Assembly: GCF_024139115.2 (NCBI RefSeq)
Contig: NC_085140.1
Location: 235,230,371-235,294,370, forward strand
Source: Armigeres subalbatus
Taxonomy: Eukaryota; Arthropoda; Insecta; Diptera; Culicidae
DNA length: 64,000 bases
Reading direction: 5' to 3'
Under the pieces are notes generated by a model, which was not told the DNA's origin, made no database searches, and saw nothing but the letters and a program-made list of their open reading frames with translations. Of this stretch, positions 11,901 to 22,670 are shown in pieces. The translations under genes and the position numbers were made by a program. Position 1 is the stretch's first letter, and each line of letters opens with the position of its first letter.

Positions 11901-12466
11901 GGAGTAAATAATGGTGGAATTCTCAGATCAATTCCCGGCAAAATTTATGGTGGAATTCCTGAAGACACTGCCGAATAAATTGCTGGAGGCATTCCTAAAG
12001 AATCCCTGATAGAATTTCGGATAGAATGCCAGGAGCAATTGTCGAAGGAATTCTTGGAGAAAGCTTGCATATTGATTTTTCTGCCTATTTTATAATAAAT
12101 ATTATTTCAGAGAGGATTTGTTTAGAAATTCAGATGTATGGTTCTAGTTTTCTGAAACTTATGGAAGAATGCATAAGACAAGACTTATGGAAGAATGCAG
12201 GATTTTTATAATAATTGTTATAGCCGATTTTATATTCTTTCTGAATACTAAGTTCGTTCTCACTTTATTAAAAAATATCTGATGAGCAATAAATCACGCA
12301 TTTTTAAATCCATTATTGTTTTAATCATTATCGTTTCGATTTGGTTTGGATTTGGTTTGGATTTGGTTTCATGTGTTAATATTCATGTGTTTTTATAAAA
12401 TTACTATAAAACTACGATCTAGAAAAAAGTTGCCCCCCCCTTCTCGAAATCCTGGCTACGCCCATG
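8931..12466. mobile_element. 3.5-kb hAT-like foldback with perfect 8-bp TSD
   Basis: The termini CATGGGCGTAGCCA and TGGCTACGCCCATG are exact inverted repeats. They are flanked by the identical 8-bp ATTACGTC at 8923-8930 and 12467-12474. An 8-bp duplication is typical of hAT-superfamily insertion. G-runs just inside the left end match C-runs just inside the right end. The interior has no transposase; it is nearly all degenerate repeat whose polarity flips near the middle, making the whole insertion a giant imperfect foldback. It is a non-autonomous element inserted into the older 8366-12668 element. Confidence 0.85.
9150..12060. repeat. Degenerate GGAATTCC/TCCGG minisatellite arms
   Basis: Left of about 10735 the plus strand is made of units such as AATTCCTCCGGGAGTTC and TTCTTCCAGGAATTC. 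Right of it the complement prevails (GGAATTCCCGGAGGAACTCC). Units are about 12-15 bp and strongly diverged. The frames they create (for example minus 10479-11195, rich in GN/S/R, and minus 9818-10153, rich in KEF) are translations of the repeat and not genes. A short non-repetitive patch near 11190-11265 interrupts the right arm. Confidence 0.8.
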
Positions 12467-12474
12467 ATTACGTC

Positions 12475-12540
12475 TCACTTCTTACCAATAGCTTCACATT
12501 ACCCATTTCTCAGTTGTCTCTCCTCATTTTTTGCTACTCA
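12475..12540. other. Foldback interior, right of the insertion
   Basis: This is the continuation of the 8866-8930 sequence after the 3.5-kb insertion. It carries repeated CTCACTT, ACTACT and ATTAC words like those on the left side. Confidence 0.5.
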
Positions 12541-12847
12541 CTACAAACACTTCTTACTGCTCGCATACTCATTACTGACTTGTCACTTCACACACTTAAT
12601 TAGGGAACGTATTTCAACTATTCGGCCAAATGACCCATTCGGCCAAATGGTATTCGGCCAAATGCCCCTATACCAAATTTACAATATGTATTGATTATAA
12701 AAAAATGTGGAAAAGTGAATTATTGAAGCTCTCCTCACTCGTGCAAAAACCAAGTCCGAAAATGCAGCACGTGTCAGTTTTGATGTTGACATACATGGAA
12801 GAAGAATACGTAGATTTGCTGTATTAGTGGGAAATTCGTGGATGGAA

Positions 12848-12966
12848 GGTGTTGAGTAAAGTACGAGACACTGAAGACGACCTTACAGTTGAGGTCGAAA
12901 TACTTATTTGTAAAAGTACGAAGTAATGAAATTAAATGGAAATGTACTAAACTCGTCTTATGACAG
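12848..12966 (+). ncRNA. Hammerhead-like Penelope-type terminal remnant
   Basis: The order is GACA, CTGAAGA (12871-12877), an extra C, then GACCT...AGGTC as a perfect stem II, GAAA, a two-base-pair stem III candidate closing ACTT, a U, and UGU that can pair back with ACA. The segment ends ACTCGTCTTATGACA, also the terminus of the related copy at 38555-38682. It is consistent with a type I hammerhead fold with short stem III, apart from the extra nucleotide before stem II. Confidence 0.5.
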
Positions 12967-13169
12967 TGAGCATTTATAGGCTATTTGATTTTAATTTGCC
13001 ATTGACCACCTTTTGAGGAGATTGTAATCGTTCAATATTCAATAAGACTACCAAATGTCATATCGATTTTTACAATAAACACAAACATAAACATAAACAT
13101 TGTCCTCTTGCACATGTCCTGTCAAAGATGGTCCTACATAGCCGTCTGTTCAAGATACCCTCCTAAATG

Positions 13170-13690
13170 ATATGCCATCGAATAGCACCAATTGCAAGAG
13201 AGTTCGTTGGATTCATTGGCGAACGTTTTACCACGGACCTTGCGATCGTCATACGCCAGATATTGCAGAAATGCCACGAATACAGCGTACCCAAACATCA
13301 AAACTTCAAAGTCACATTTAATTAAATCGAACGGGATCAGCTATGGCAGCTAATTCATGAACATGGATTTCCGGACAAACTGACATAGTTAGCTACGAAT
13401 TTCAAAGACATTCTTGAGTTCTTCGAAACGCGCAGGTTACGACGAGGTAATGTTTTTGCCTGCTATTCAGCATCGCCTTGGCGCGGGAGTAATACGAAGT
13501 TCAGAGGTTGACACGTACAATTTTACGAAGTCCATTCAGGTTTTGGGTTTCGCCAACGTAACTTCGGGAAGATGGAGGAAGCCTACATCAGGCTGCAGAG
13601 AAAAACTAAGCGGATTGGACTAGTCACCAACACGTCGAAGACGAAGTGCAGGAAGAAGATCTAAAGGAAACAACGTAAGCCATCCACCAC
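13170..13690 (+). pseudogene. Decayed non-LTR reverse transcriptase fragment
   Basis: In shifting plus frames I read APIAREFVGFIG, then DQLWQLIHEHGFPDKLT (the stretch after RT motif A), and later EEAYIRLQRKTKRIGLVTN followed by TSKTK, which is the conserved segment after the catalytic motif C in RTE/CR1-like non-LTR elements. Frameshifts and stops separate these blocks and the YADD-type box itself is not intact. This is a dead fragment of about 0.5 kb, with no ends or tail identified. Confidence 0.6.
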
Positions 13691-13699
13691 GAGTTAGTC

Positions 13700-15200
13700 C
13701 TCCACGGACACGAGACCATCCTTCGTTCACACCGCGAAAATCTGACTTGCTTTGACTCTCCAACCAATCTCCTCAATCAATTTCCAATATTAATATTTTT
13801 TAAATAAACTCAAAATATGATGTAAAAAGAAAACTTCTAGAATAATATCCTGTAAATTGATCCAATGTCGATACGATTTGCGGTATGTCTGGTGAAGCTG
13901 GTGAACAAAAATAACAGTTCATTGGAAAACGGATAATTTTAAAATTGAGCCACAAATATCTGAATCATAACTCGCGGGCATTTGTAAGCTCGCACAGCAT
14001 CCGTTCCGCCTGAACACTGCTGACTGTCAACGAATGTCGCGCAAGGGTGGATCCGTCTGCGGTTGCACCAATACCATTTTGTCATTGCTTGCGGTCCAGC
14101 CAGTGCTTCATTAGCGCTCGAAAACAGAAACTGTCGAAAATTTCGATTACTAAAATTACTTCCCCTTTTACCGTGTGCAAACGGATAATCAATCTGGAAC
14201 CACCATCGCACCGCTTTCCAGCACAGGCGTAGAATTCACCCGCGAATGTAGATACGCGGTAGGATATCAACTGCAAGCGGCAAACAAATTGGTATTATGA
14301 AAATCAATTTTCAATCGAGCGCTTCCATCTTCCTTCCTTCGCAGCTTTACATCCCAGCCCAGCTAGCTATCTCTGCTGGGAGCAACCGCACCGGCACCGG
14401 TTCATCATCATCGTTGTCGTCTTCGTAGCGCGACATAAGCGCCATCGCCGTGGGTATAATCCCTGTACCGCGCCCCGTACCGTGATCCAGCAGACGGGCA
14501 AGGATCGCGCGCGCTCGGTGAAACTGCCATACAATCGAATGTTTTCCGCCGGTTGGAATCAGGAAGTGGTTTATCGATTTTCGCGTCAGCCGGGCCCACC
14601 TCGGTTGAAGGATAACCGGCAGCAGCTTCTCACCGTTACCAGCTGTCATCGTGTCATTATTTTTGCAACGTGCTGTAATTTGGCAGATTGTTGCTAATTT
14701 TTTGGCTCTGGTCCGGACCGAGGGCTGAGTTGAGCTTTCGATGGAGAGAAAATATGTTCTGTTGTATATCCGTCGAATGAAGAGCTGACTCAACTTACAC
14801 TCGCATAATTGGTAATGCCAATCAATACGCTTCCGAAATTGGGTTCAAGGACAATTCGCATAATAGAATTAAGAAAGCTGCAGATGGATCTCATGGTCAA
14901 CTGATAAAGGATAATAACATTATTTCGTTACATTTTTGTCTTTCTTTCGTATCAAATGTGGGTAAAATCTCGCTGTAAAAACAGATTTTTGGTGAGCGGC
15001 TCCGAGAATCGAATGTCATGTACTAGTAAACACAACTTGACTAATTGAGGTGACGTCTGCATGTGTGCGTACAAAGCTTTGATCGATTTGTTAGCAATTA
15101 AGAAAGCTGTGTTCAACGTGAGTCTCGGTTTAATGTATCGCTATTGAAAATGGACTAGATGAGTCATTGCTTTCCGGTAATTCTGTTAGACCACTGTTTC
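13700..15200. other. Unassigned DNA with a GC-richer block at 13.93-14.84 kb
   Basis: The block has overlapping frames on both strands (the longest on the minus strand at 14347-14793, 148 codons, ending in an acidic EDDNDDDE stretch), but no domain I recognise and no clear splice signals. It may be a host exon or regulatory sequence, or chance. The remainder is AT-rich and featureless. Confidence 0.3.
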
Positions 15201-17800
15201 GATACACATCCCTGGTAGAAGAAAACAGCAAAAGAACATCAATTTTTGCTAATAATATATTAATACCCTAATAGCAAAATCTGTCATTAGTTTATTTGAT
15301 TTAGTTGCTAAAATAACAGAAGTAATAAGAGACATTGTTCGAGCAAATAGTTCAAAAATATTCTATTTTGCTACCATAAGAATAAACCAATACCAAAATA
15401 TTTGCAGAAAAGGAAACATTAATTTAAAATAAAGCCACGATAGAGCTTAAAAAATATGTTTTCAAATCTGACATTGCATGAATTTGTTAGAACCGAGAAT
15501 GTTTCACACCCGAAAACATCCTAAACCGTACCGAGCATCCGGATCGGCAATCCTACACCTTTGATGGCAAGGCTAACTGGAGACTAACTGTTTTCACACA
15601 TAACTTGTCAGAATTCTTCAACTGTGATTTGGATCGTAGAAAAAGTAGCAATGAATATAAATGGAAAAATTAAATATGACAGAATATGAGTGATTGGGGC
15701 TTATTTCCCTATCAGTGATATTGTTGGCTTTTTGATTTGGAAAAGTAGTTGAAAAGGAATCACTCAGAGCATCTTTTTTTTAATTCCAGCTTTCGTATTA
15801 CCAAAAGTTAAAATTAAGGACCGAATTGACCGGATTTTTTTACATTTTCATCTCGAAGACAACTTTAAACTGGGTGTGAGGCTATTCAAATTTCATCTGG
15901 ATAATTCATTCCACACAAAAATAGTAACATTTATTCTCTTTTCTTTCCAGGGTACGGCACAAGAATGACATTACTCAACACTTTTAATCAATTTACGTAT
16001 AACAAAGGTAAGTTTGTAAAATGCCTCACAATAGGAACTTTATCGTTCCTTTCATCTCGCAAAATCACACCTAACGGCAATAATTCAAGCGAAGAATGCG
16101 ACTCTCTTCTGCTGAGCTACACAGGAGGAAGAATTCAGCTGGATTATTGGAACAGAACGTTCGCTCATTCAGAGCTATTTGTCGACGGCGCAATTTATCC
16201 CCGAGCCGATGTACCTGTCATTTTCGGCTTGATAAAGATTTATGCCTGTTTGAGAAAGTGAAACTCCTCCCACCACGGGGTAGCGCCGTTTTTCCAGTGA
16301 AAGTAAGCTTTTTTTTCTCGCAGGAGTAAGCATTTGCGGGCAAGCGAATCGAGAAGCGGCTTATCCGCTAATTTGGATTGCGGCTCGTTGCTACAGGAGT
16401 GATGGAAACATACACATTTTTCTTACCCAAGCAAGAATTATACAATCTACCACGCAGCACCAATCCGAAGTAGGACCTAAACATCGACAACCGACTGAAG
16501 AAATTAATTTCGTTGCCGATCGGATATTGAGCGTGAAATTGTTAGCTCGCATAATTGATTGAGTTAGCGATTGCGATGCGGAACGGAACGAAGCGGTTTA
16601 TGATTATCGTGGCGGGGGCCTTTTTTTGGGGGGTGCAAATTGGTCGGCGATTAGCACTTGTTTCAGCAGTATGGTTTATATTTTTAAAGAGGTGTTGATT
16701 GAAAATATTATATGACGGTGAAAGAATGTGATAAGCGGAGCTTGACTCGTAAAATCCACCTGTTAATGCAAATTTCATTAACTATCACCAGCTACTTGAA
16801 CAAGTATATCAAAATATTGAATTTCTTGAAACAAGGGCGTTTTGAAGCTTTATGTTTAAAAGCATCTCACACCCTTCTGATCGGCAGGAAGCTAATAAAA
16901 TCCTCATTCATTTCAGACACATGCTTTCCGAAAGGCATTGCTGCTGACTCAGAGATTATATGAAGTGCCTAACCCAAATCGGTTGTATTTGAATTAGACT
17001 AGTGCGCCGACAAAACTTTGTTGATTGGTTAATACATCCGAATGAGTTTTTGATAATCATAAGTTTCCACGGGGAAGAGACATGTCTAATTTTTTTAGTA
17101 TGTATTGTCGTAACTGAATGATTTTCCTGGTGTACATGTTCAGCTACCTTAGATCTAAATTAGTATTTTTATCCCTTATCAGCTTCTGTCTTAGTCTTAC
17201 TTGCTTCTACAATATTTTCTTTGAACCTTATATCTGAAGATCTTTTTGTTTGACCTACATAGACTTTATCACACTGTTAACAATTAATTTAATAAACCCA
17301 CTGTTCCTGCTAGTGAAAACTAAATCGATGGCGTAGCTGGTGGGTGATGTGTTGACCATAGGGGACCGATACTCTTTGGCGGCTAATCGATCGGCGTTAG
17401 TGTTGTCATTTCTTTTCTCCGTAGGTTCCTTTTCTTCTCGTTGACGATTACTTGTATTGTCCTTTCCTCATATCCGAAGATCTTCGCTGTTTCCAAAATG
17501 TGTTGTTCTAGCTCCTTCGTTTTTTCTTATTTGTTTAGGGGCATCCTGCGGATTATGTGATAAAATGCTGCCATTTTATGTGGATACGAATGAATCGATG
17601 TATTTGTACTCTCATGGTGTTGATGGTCTTCCTATGCTATAGCCTTCGAGATCTTGCGAAGGCAGTGCAAGTTGACAATGCTCTAGTTTCATTTTCCAAG
17701 CTTCCTATTGTGATCCTTTATTCGTCGCCTATGTCGTTGCCGAGTGTATCTCTTACATTGTTCGTAATGATTGGTTTTACAGGTGGCTTTCTGCGGCTTG
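15201..17800. other. Intergenic DNA, nothing firmly recognised
   Basis: AT-rich sequence with short frames only. 15964-16261 (plus) is open but shows no domain. 16260-16640 is somewhat richer in GC. No terminal repeats, SINE boxes or RT motifs were seen. Confidence 0.4.
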
Positions 17801-17829
17801 TGAAAACTTCCTGTCTTTGATCAACGGGC

Positions 17830-18110
17830 TTGGTAGTCATATGGCTACTGCTTCTGTCTCATACGCAGGAGGTCGTGGGTTCATTCCCAGGTCCGTTACA
17901 TTCTCCTTCTTTGTACTTTTCTCTATGTTTCTCATGTTCAAGCAATTGTTGGAACTGGAAATGGACTTCCATACAGTTTCCATTTCTATCCCTATACCTT
18001 CAACTTGACTATTCTAGCAGTAGCTGCTAGAATTGGAAATGAACTAAAAATCTCGTTTCCTACATCCAAATTAAGAAATTCCATCAGTTGCTTTCTTCTA
18101 TCCATAACAT
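17830..18110 (+). mobile_element. tRNA-related SINE candidate
   Basis: The head reads TGGTAGTCATATGGCTACTG, then GTCTCATACGCAGGAGGTCG and GGGTTCATTCCC, which resemble tRNA A- and B-boxes at the right spacing (about 40-50 bp). A pyrimidine-rich body follows. It differs from the Feilai-like SINEs elsewhere in the window. No target duplication was identified. Confidence 0.45.
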
Positions 18111-18424
18111 TGGCAGCTCGTTAACCAAGTCGAACATCTGCCCCTCGAACCTTACCCAAAAAAACCGATAAATTCCGTATGATCTCGTGGCAAGTGCAGA
18201 GGTATATTCGGCTTGCAGTGGGCGAGCGATAACATCATCATTTCCCCCCTTCCCTACATTGATTTGCATTCTGACGTGGCATTGAAGATGACTGCCAGTC
18301 CCAAGCAAACATCTGTCGGTTCTCTGTGCAAGAACAGCTGATCTGCTCATAATGGAGTAGTAACTACGGGCAGTCAATCATACTCAAGCTTGTGAAAACT
18401 TCCTGTCTTCCACGAGGTGTCCTC

Positions 18425-18665
18425 CCAATACGTTGGAGAATAGAGTAGCGGAGATTGCGACTAACAACACTCGCGTCTCCCCGGTGTTGATAGGCGAAAA
18501 GCCGACTATCAATACGCTCGACGGGTCACTATCCGGGATGCAGATGGTTGTCGAGCAGCTCGACGATATAATCGAACTTACGAGCGTGCTTATGAATATC
18601 AGTAAGGATCTGACACAGGATCTTCTGGTGCTCTGACAATCGCAAATCAAGAACAAGAAGCGTTC
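18425..18665 (+). pseudogene. Possible non-LTR ORF1 (gag-like) fragment
   Basis: An open plus frame from 18433 begins ENRVAEIATNNTR and ends SKDLTQDLLVL; after the stop the frame continues QSQIKNKK. The heptad-like leucine/isoleucine spacing, charged end and sharp GC increase against neighbours resemble the N-terminal coiled-coil part of R1/Jockey-type ORF1 proteins. No zinc knuckle is present. It could equally be an unknown host exon. Confidence 0.3.
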
Positions 18666-19320
18666 CTCAGGCGGGTGGCTGGAAAATCGAGAACTTTATT
18701 CTTTACCACTTCAGGGTGTTATTTGTTTGCATCGGTGTCTTTGGGAATAAATTTTACAAAAATATGGCGCATCGAATGACGAAAAGTTGTAGTTTCAATT
18801 TTTGCCACAGGTGGCGGTACAAAATGTAACTTCTTTAATAAACGATTTTTAAATATGGTGTCTTTGGCAAAGTTGTAGTGTAATTTATTATGAATTTTAT
18901 TGCTGAAGACACCGAGTGTTTATCTATCATGGTTCTTGAAATACGGGCGTTTTTTATGGACAGACCCTAAAAAACAGTATTTAAAGATATTTTCGAAACT
19001 AACAGTTTCAGGTCAATACAATGTTCTATAAAATTGTATATATAACCAAAATAGACCACTTTCTGGAATATACCAGGGATGTTTTTAGCAAACATGACTT
19101 GTTATCGGCGATTTAAGTTCGAAAATAGTGATATTTGAAGACTTCATATGCAACAAAGGGGCAAATTGGGGCAAGAAAATCCCCACAGGATTTAAAATAT
19201 CTGGTCTGTAGGTTCATATGCGTATAATTATGTCTGTCTCCACGTGTATCCAAACGCACCATTGTGCGGTGCTCGCCAACCAGCAACCTTACCCTAGGGT
19301 GTGTATGTAGTGAAGTATTC
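18666..19320. other. AT-rich repeat-like DNA, unassigned
   Basis: Contains phrases such as GCAAAGTTGTAGTGTAAT and GAAGACACCGAGTG that are typical of dispersed mosquito MITEs, but I could not find paired termini in the window. Confidence 0.35.
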
Positions 19321-20065
19321 ACGGTGATTCATTTACCGTTATTATGAAAAAATATACTATTCAATCGGAAGCCGCCATTCGATTCCTACTATAATTCTAC
19401 GCTTCTGCACTTATTTTCAAAGAAAAAATCGTTGGTGGGATTTTCGAGTTATGCCGTTTTTAAGTTTTTCGATGAAAAACGCCTTGTAAATCAATTAAAA
19501 ATACGTAGCACAACATAATAACTTGAAAACGAGTTTTTTTTAATGCAAAATCAATTCTCTACCTACGTGTACCGATGATGGGCGTACACTCCGTGTTGTA
19601 TTTTATCAGCCTGTCGAAGTCTGAATTTTTGTACACTCAGTAAAACTCGTGATTCATGCTTCTGCGCCATTAATCATTTTTCACCACACCGTCAAGTATT
19701 GAGCGCAGTATTTTCCGCTCAAACCCTTTGAGAATTCAATAGTCTGCATTTTTTAACGTCCATGCTCCATAGCCATACAGAGCGACGACTGGACCAATAA
19801 ACGATGTGTACAGAGCTAGTTTTGTCCATATCTGTAGGCTGCGAGACTTTAGTTGGCTACGCAAACCATAGAAAATTCTACTTGCAGCCGAAACGGGTTA
19901 ACAAGGCGTTTTTCATTGAAAAACTTAAAAACGACATAACTAAAAAATCTCACCAACGATTTTTTTTGAAAATTTGTTCAGAATCGTAGAATTATAGTAG
20001 GAATCGAATGGCGGCTTCCGATTGAATGGTATATTTTTTTTTAATAACGGTAAATGAAGCACCGT
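19321..20065. mobile_element. Foldback MITE with about 145-bp arms
   Basis: The left end ACGGTGATTCATTTACCG is matched by CGGTAAATGAAGCACCGT at the right. Inversion continues for about 165 bp through CAATCGGAAGCCGCCATTCG, TTCCTACTATAATTCTACG and the CATCGAAAAACTTAAAAACG region on both sides. The spacer (about 19490-19895) holds an unrelated retrotransposon fragment. No transposase or clear target duplication is present. Confidence 0.75.
19685..19875 (-). pseudogene. RT C-terminal fragment captured inside a foldback
   Basis: The minus strand reads IFYGLRSQLKSRSLQ, then TKLALYTSFIGPVVALYGY, GAWTLKNADY, a stop, then GFERKILRSILDGV. This is the conserved region after the RT domain of CR1/RTE-like elements (family pattern LYKTLIRPV..YG.E.WTL). 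It is bounded by the two foldback arms and has one in-frame stop. Similar but unlinked sequence occurs on the plus strand at 57490-57740. Confidence 0.65.
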
Positions 20066-20194
20066 AATTAGCTTTTGCTGCTACCACAAGCATGGCTTCT
20101 AAGTGTTTGTCCCTTTCGTCTTTGCCTCTTTTCGCATGTTTTGTTTGTTGTATTAAACTGATGTTCCAATATATACACTCCGCTTCGATTAGTA

Positions 20195-20825
20195 CCCTTT
20201 TTTCCTAAGCAATGGAGGGGGAATCAGCTCAACAGGGTGTCTGGGTTGGACGTCCAGGAAGTGCGGGGTTAGGGACCTCCTCCATCAGTAAACGAAGGAG
20301 GCAGGACTACATCCCGGACCCGCTAAACCGTTTCCATTGCTGCCAAGCCCATCGTCCCTTCGGTACAACCAGAAAGTAATGCTTCAAAGGGGGGGGGTGT
20401 CAGTGCCCAACACACCCTCGAGGTTAGCTGCATGTCCTTGCAGCACCGAACATCGTTTAGAAAAGCACCATGGTATCGTGCCAGCGCATTGCCGGCTTTC
20501 CAGGTGGCCTTACCACGCCCTATGTCCTCGGAAGGTGGGAAGGGTCGACTTCGCGCCTGCTTACCTCTGCACGGCTGGTATCAAGAATGATGATGCCGCG
20601 TGCACCTCAAATTGACCTCTCTGTGATAGGGCCAATTCGCCATCACACAGAGGGTCTTGCCCACGCAGTGCCTTGACGAGGACCCCTTTTCGTCCTCGTG
20701 CTCGAAACCCGTCCGGCTGATCGACGCCGCGAAAGCGACGATACCATGTTGTTCTTCGCGCGGCCACTTGTTCGATAAAAAGGTCGAGTTCGACCACAGA
20801 GAGCCGGTATGACCCTTGAAGCCGA
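20195..20825 (-). mobile_element. R1-clade retrotransposon, 3' part
   Basis: The minus strand ends TTGCTTAGGAAAAAA and contains the same 3' region as the fuller copy at 31771-33985 (shared words include TACCATGTTGTTCTTCGCGC and AAACCGTTTCCATTGC). Coding is broken. The copy continues at about 22671 after an 1.8-kb insertion, so these are two halves of one element. Confidence 0.7.
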
Positions 20826-22670
20826 CTCAAGCAGCAACATCTTCCAAAAAGCACATTGTTTCTATTCAGTTTCATTAAAGGCATTGGAAAAACATCAATG
20901 CACGGAAAATTTGGATCAAGATGTCAAAAACGTTCGAATTGTGATCGATGTTTCATTAACATTGCAATGTAGTACACGTTTAGCATTTGGAAACAAACAA
21001 CCCAAGAATACTTCACTGCATGTTGCATACACGAAACAAAATCATTAAGTTGCATATTATTTACCATGTAACTTCAATGCGTCTTTCAAAATTGAATTGT
21101 TTGTTTAAATTAAGTTACAGATAAGTTGAGTGTATGTTTGATTTAGCATAGTTCAACGTTTTGACAACTCACATTTTTCCCGGTGAAGGTGCAATCAAGT
21201 AACAGCAGAACCGAGTACAAAACTTCACAATCGTATGGTTTTTATAGTGAAACAACATGCAGTCTCTTCGAAGTGTTGAATGATGCTGTGCTGTGGTAGA
21301 GTTAAGGACTATCAATCACATGATACATGAATCAAATCCAGTTTTATATTTTTATTTTATTTTATTTTCGCTGTAGTAGGGAGCGGGACCATTTAGGCCG
21401 CCTCCCCTATTCCCGTCCGCAACGTTAATAACTCGACCCCGTTCCAACCAAATGGCTTGATTTTCTGTACATCACTAGATATTAGAGTGGGGCGTCATGG
21501 TCATTTTTTCAAATCAATGGTTTTTCGAAGCCATTCTGGGTCCCAAACAACTGTGCAGTATTTGGGACCGATTGGTTGCTTCCTCGCTTTCCGCATCGCG
21601 TTTGAAGTTTGTATGGAAATTAGTATGGGAGAACGTATATTTTTGCATTTCTACTTCTAGAGGTTTCAGTTCATCGTAAACCAAGTGGCACATTACATTA
21701 AAGTATAACCCAAAGGATACCGAAAAACTTTGCTGAAGAAGGCACGATGCTGGAACGTCCACGAAAAAAGTTATAACGCTTCGAAGATTGATTGTTCAAA
21801 CCATATGCAAAAAATCATTTATTCTGCCAGCACTGCCGAACTACGTGGAGCAATAATTTAACTGAGTGTTATTTCAAAATTATTGATTTTATAGGACTTT
21901 GGAGCTAATGGAAGATATTAGGAATGATTTCACAAAGTAAAAATTTCGACTAGAAGGAAAATGGGTTTTGCTCTCTGACAATTACAGGTTGTCTGGTAGT
22001 GCTGGCAGAAACATTGATTTCTTGCATATGGTTTAAACAATCAATTTTCGAAACGTTATAACATTTTTTGTAGACCTTCCAGCTGCGTACCTTCTTCGGC
22101 AAAGTCTTTCGGCATCTTCCAGACTATATGCTTACTTATTGAGTCACGTGATTGATGATAAATTGAAGCCGCTAATAGCAAAAATGTAAAAAAGTACGTT
22201 TTCCCATACTAATCTCCATGTAAATTTAAAACGCGATGCGGCATGCGAGGTCGCAACCAATCGAGCCCATATTTTGCACAGTTGATTGGGGTCCCAAAAC
22301 GATTCAGAAAAACCTTGATCTCACTTGATCCGACGAAGTTTGCGTTTTTCCATACAACTGCGCCCCACTCTACTAGATATCGACAGAATTTAACCAAGTA
22401 CTAAAAAACAAGCAATTCGATTGTAATGCCCTCGAGTAATGAACGTTGCTGACGGGAATAGGGGGTGCTGCCCAAATGGTTCTCTACCCTATTTTGGAAC
22501 ATTATTGCAATTTTACTGCAATCAAAGGATGTTTCCATAGGCTCCACCCCTTGCACTTTTTAGATTGCAAGAGAGTTATATTTGATGGCACATACGCAAA
22601 GATTGTTTCTTTCTGAATAGTTGCAACACAGTGAAATATTTGGTAGTGAAACAAGTTGTGCTGCTTGGGG
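20826..22670. mobile_element. Foldback DNA element inside the R1 copy
   Basis: The left boundary CAAGCAGCAACA and right boundary GTGCTGCTTGGG are inverted, with GACT on both sides of the break in R1 sequence. Internally, 21372-21435 (GGAGCGGGACCATTTAGGCC) and about 22428-22492 (GGGAATAGGGGGTGCTGCC) are inverted copies of each other, so the element was a palindrome before a second element landed in its centre. There is no coding capacity. Exact ends are uncertain by a few bases. Confidence 0.55.
21483..22372. mobile_element. hAT-like foldback MITE with 8-bp TSD
   Basis: Termini TAGAGTGGGGCG and CGCCCCACTCTA are perfect inverted repeats flanked by CTAGATAT at 21475-21482 and 22373-22380. Further inverted homology extends inward, for example GGGTCCCAAA with GGGGTCCCAAAACG, CGCATCGCGTTT with AAACGCGATGCGG, and the CATATGGTTTAAACAATC pair near the centre. 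It sits in the middle of the 20826-22670 palindrome. Non-autonomous; about 890 bp. Confidence 0.8.

Larger units (their letters stand above)
8366..12668. mobile_element. Foldback element with TTCGGCC end repeats
   Basis: The left arm (8366-8472) and right arm (about 12541-12668) are inverted copies. Reading inward, both show ATTTGGCCGAA units, then ATACGTTCCCTAATTAAGTG, then GTGACAAGT.AGTAATGAGTA and AGTAAGAAGTGTTTGTAG. Between the arms lie a second polypyrimidine stretch (about 8466-8865) and a later 3.5-kb insertion (8931-12466). There is no coding capacity. Without the insert the element would be about 0.8 kb. Confidence 0.7.

Noticed and set aside
14347..14793. 148-codon minus-strand frame
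   Set aside because: Overlapped by plus frames of similar quality, no domain, no splice context. Kept only as an unassigned GC-richer block.
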